Of a DNA stretch of 64,000 nucleotides, positions 63,076 to 64,000 are shown in pieces. The stretch lies in contig NZ_VSKS01000009.1 of NCBI RefSeq assembly GCF_008312835.1, forward strand, positions 225,492-289,491, in the 5' to 3' direction. A program made the translations under genes and the position numbers. Origin of the DNA: Streptomyces marokkonensis (GTDB lineage Bacteria > Actinomycetota > Actinomycetes > Streptomycetales > Streptomycetaceae). Position 1 is the stretch's first letter, and each line of letters begins with the position of its first letter. The notes below the pieces were generated by a model. That model ran no database searches and was not told the origin of the DNA. It saw only the letters and a program-made list of their open reading frames with translations.

Positions 63076-64000
63076 ATGCCCGCCAAGCACCACTCGTCAT
63101 CACCCCCGACGCCCGGCGCCCCGGCGCCCGTGGACCGCGGAGCCGGGGCTCCTCCAGGCCGCCGCGCCGAGACGGGACCCCCACCGTCCCCCGCCCGGTC
63201 CTCCGCGCCACCCCCCGCCGGTCCCCCGACCGCCGTGGGGCGCATACCCGTGCTCGACGTCCGCCCGATGGTCCGGCAGGGGCGCCGGCCCGCGAAGGCG
63301 GTGACCGGTGAGACGTTCGAGGTCTCGGCCACCGTGTTCCGGGAGGGGCACGACGCGGTGGCCGCCAACGTGGTGCTGAAGGACCCCGGGGGGCGTCCGG
63401 GGCCGTTCACGCCGATGCGGGAGCTGGCACCCGGCACGGACCGGTGGGGGGCGGCCGTCACCGCCGGGGAGCCCGGGCTGTGGACGTACACCGTGGAGGC
63501 GTGGGGCGATCCGGTCACCACCTGGCGGCACCACGCGCGGATCAAGATCCCGGCCGGCATGGACACCGAGGTCGTCCTCGAGGAGGGCGCCCGGCTGCAC
63601 GAGCGTGCGGCGGCCGGAGTGCCCGATTCCGAGCCGAGAGGCGTTCTGCTCGCCGCCGTGGACGCCCTGCGCGACGGGAGCCGTCCGGCGGCGTCCCGGC
63701 TGGCGGCGGCGTTGACGCCGGAGGTGGACGCGGTGCTGGCCGCGCATCCACTGCGGGAGCTGGTCACCAGCAGTGAACCGCTGCCGCTGCTGGTCGAGCG
63801 GGAGCGGGCCCTGTACGGCTCCTGGTACGAGTTCTTCCCCCGCTCCGAGGGCACCCCCGCCCGGCCGCACGGCACCTTCGACACCGCCGCCCGCCGCCTG
63901 CCCGCGATCGCCGCGATGGGCTTCGACGTCGTCTACCTCCCGCCCATCCACCCCATCGGCACCACCTTCCGCAAAGGCCCCAACAACACCCTCAACGCCG
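63076..64000 (+). CDS. glgE: Maltosyltransferase GlgE, 5' part (runs off the window)
   Basis: The first 308 codons of alpha-1,4-glucan:maltose-1-phosphate maltosyltransferase, which extends glucan with maltose-1-phosphate. After a variable Pro/Ser/Ala-rich leader of about 55 residues come the N-terminal beta domain (IPVLDVRPMVRQGRRPAKAVTGETFEVSATVFREGHD...), the helical insert (LAAALTPEVDAVLAAHP), and the start of the GH13 barrel with ALYGSWYEFFPRSEG, MGFDVVYLPPIHPIG and FRKGPNNTL. The ATG at 63076 has CAGGAG upstream. The catalytic residues lie beyond the window. Divergent from glgP. Confidence 0.95.
   Translation, partial: MPAKHHSSSPPTPGAPAPVDRGAGAPPGRRAETGPPPSPARSSAPPPAGPPTAVGRIPVLDVRPMVRQGRRPAKAVTGETFEVSATVFREGHDAVAANVVLKDPGGRPGPFTPMRELAPGTDRWGAAVTAGEPGLWTYTVEAWGDPVTTWRHHARIKIPAGMDTEVVLEEGARLHERAAAGVPDSEPRGVLLAAVDALRDGSRPAASRLAAALTPEVDAVLAAHPLRELVTSSEPLPLLVERERALYGSWYEFFPRSEGTPARPHGTFDTAARRLPAIAAMGFDVVYLPPIHPIGTTFRKGPNNTLNA

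Overview
The window is streptomycete chromosome, probably the core region. Base composition is very GC-rich and third codon positions are almost all G or C. GTG and even TTG starts are common, and many TAnnnT -10 boxes sit only 6-9 nt before a start codon. Gene content and order match, from my memory of the family and not from a search, the Streptomyces coelicolor block of about SCO5443 to SCO5495, read here in reverse. No tRNA, rRNA, CRISPR array, insertion sequence or phage gene is visible. The only piece that looks inserted into the conserved order is a four-gene cassette at 13.4-16.8 kb.

Layout. 0-0.7 kb is a non-coding minisatellite. 0.7-6.5 kb (minus strand): membrane GGDEF-EAL protein (rmdB), NAD+ DNA ligase (ligA), MetE-type methyltransferase. 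6.6-13.4 kb: SDR, LOG-family protein, methyltransferase, DUF427, hydrolase, globin-reductase fusion, tRNA 2-thiouridylase (mnmA), Tat-like amidase. 13.4-16.8 kb (minus): cassette of an EspG-like protein, an unknown, a T7SS-substrate-like protein and a DUF3093-like membrane protein, followed by cysteine desulfurase (iscS). 18-22.3 kb: small membrane proteins, FabR-like TetR regulator, thioesterase, membrane esterase, TRIC-type channel. 22.4-28.4 kb (minus): complete five-gene peptide ABC importer. 28.9-31.3 kb: two SseB-domain proteins and a P-loop kinase-like protein. 31.5-36.3 kb (plus): tandem glycine riboswitch, gcvT, gcvH, glyA, sdaA.

36.2-43 kb: short ORF sharing its stop with a convergent dinucleotide-binding oxidoreductase, EF-hand protein, decayed MerR gene, GNAT protein, RsbW-like ATPase, enoyl-CoA hydratase, and two paralogous lipoprotein L,D-transpeptidases. 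43-49 kb: glgX, then a minus-strand operon of ABC-2 exporter plus NarL-type two-component system. 49.1-56.4 kb (plus): four ABC half-transporters forming two heterodimers; in the second pair the ATPase motifs are split between the partners. 56.9-64 kb: secreted thermolysin-like protease, DUF1990 protein, glycogen phosphorylase (glgP) and the start of glgE, which runs off the end.

Functional themes. (1) One-carbon and serine/glycine metabolism under a glycine riboswitch, beside two SseB ('enhanced serine sensitivity') paralogues. (2) Sulfur transfer to tRNA: IscS supplies MnmA. (3) Alpha-glucan metabolism: glgX, glgP, glgE. (4) Cell envelope: amidase, L,D-transpeptidases, exporters. Dispersed GC-rich palindromic repeats occur at least four times, two of them inside reading frames. 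Convergent genes end very close together or overlap. The observations most worth following are the T7SS-like cassette, the one-site ABC exporter, the in-frame repeats, and the short ORF sharing a CTAG stop.
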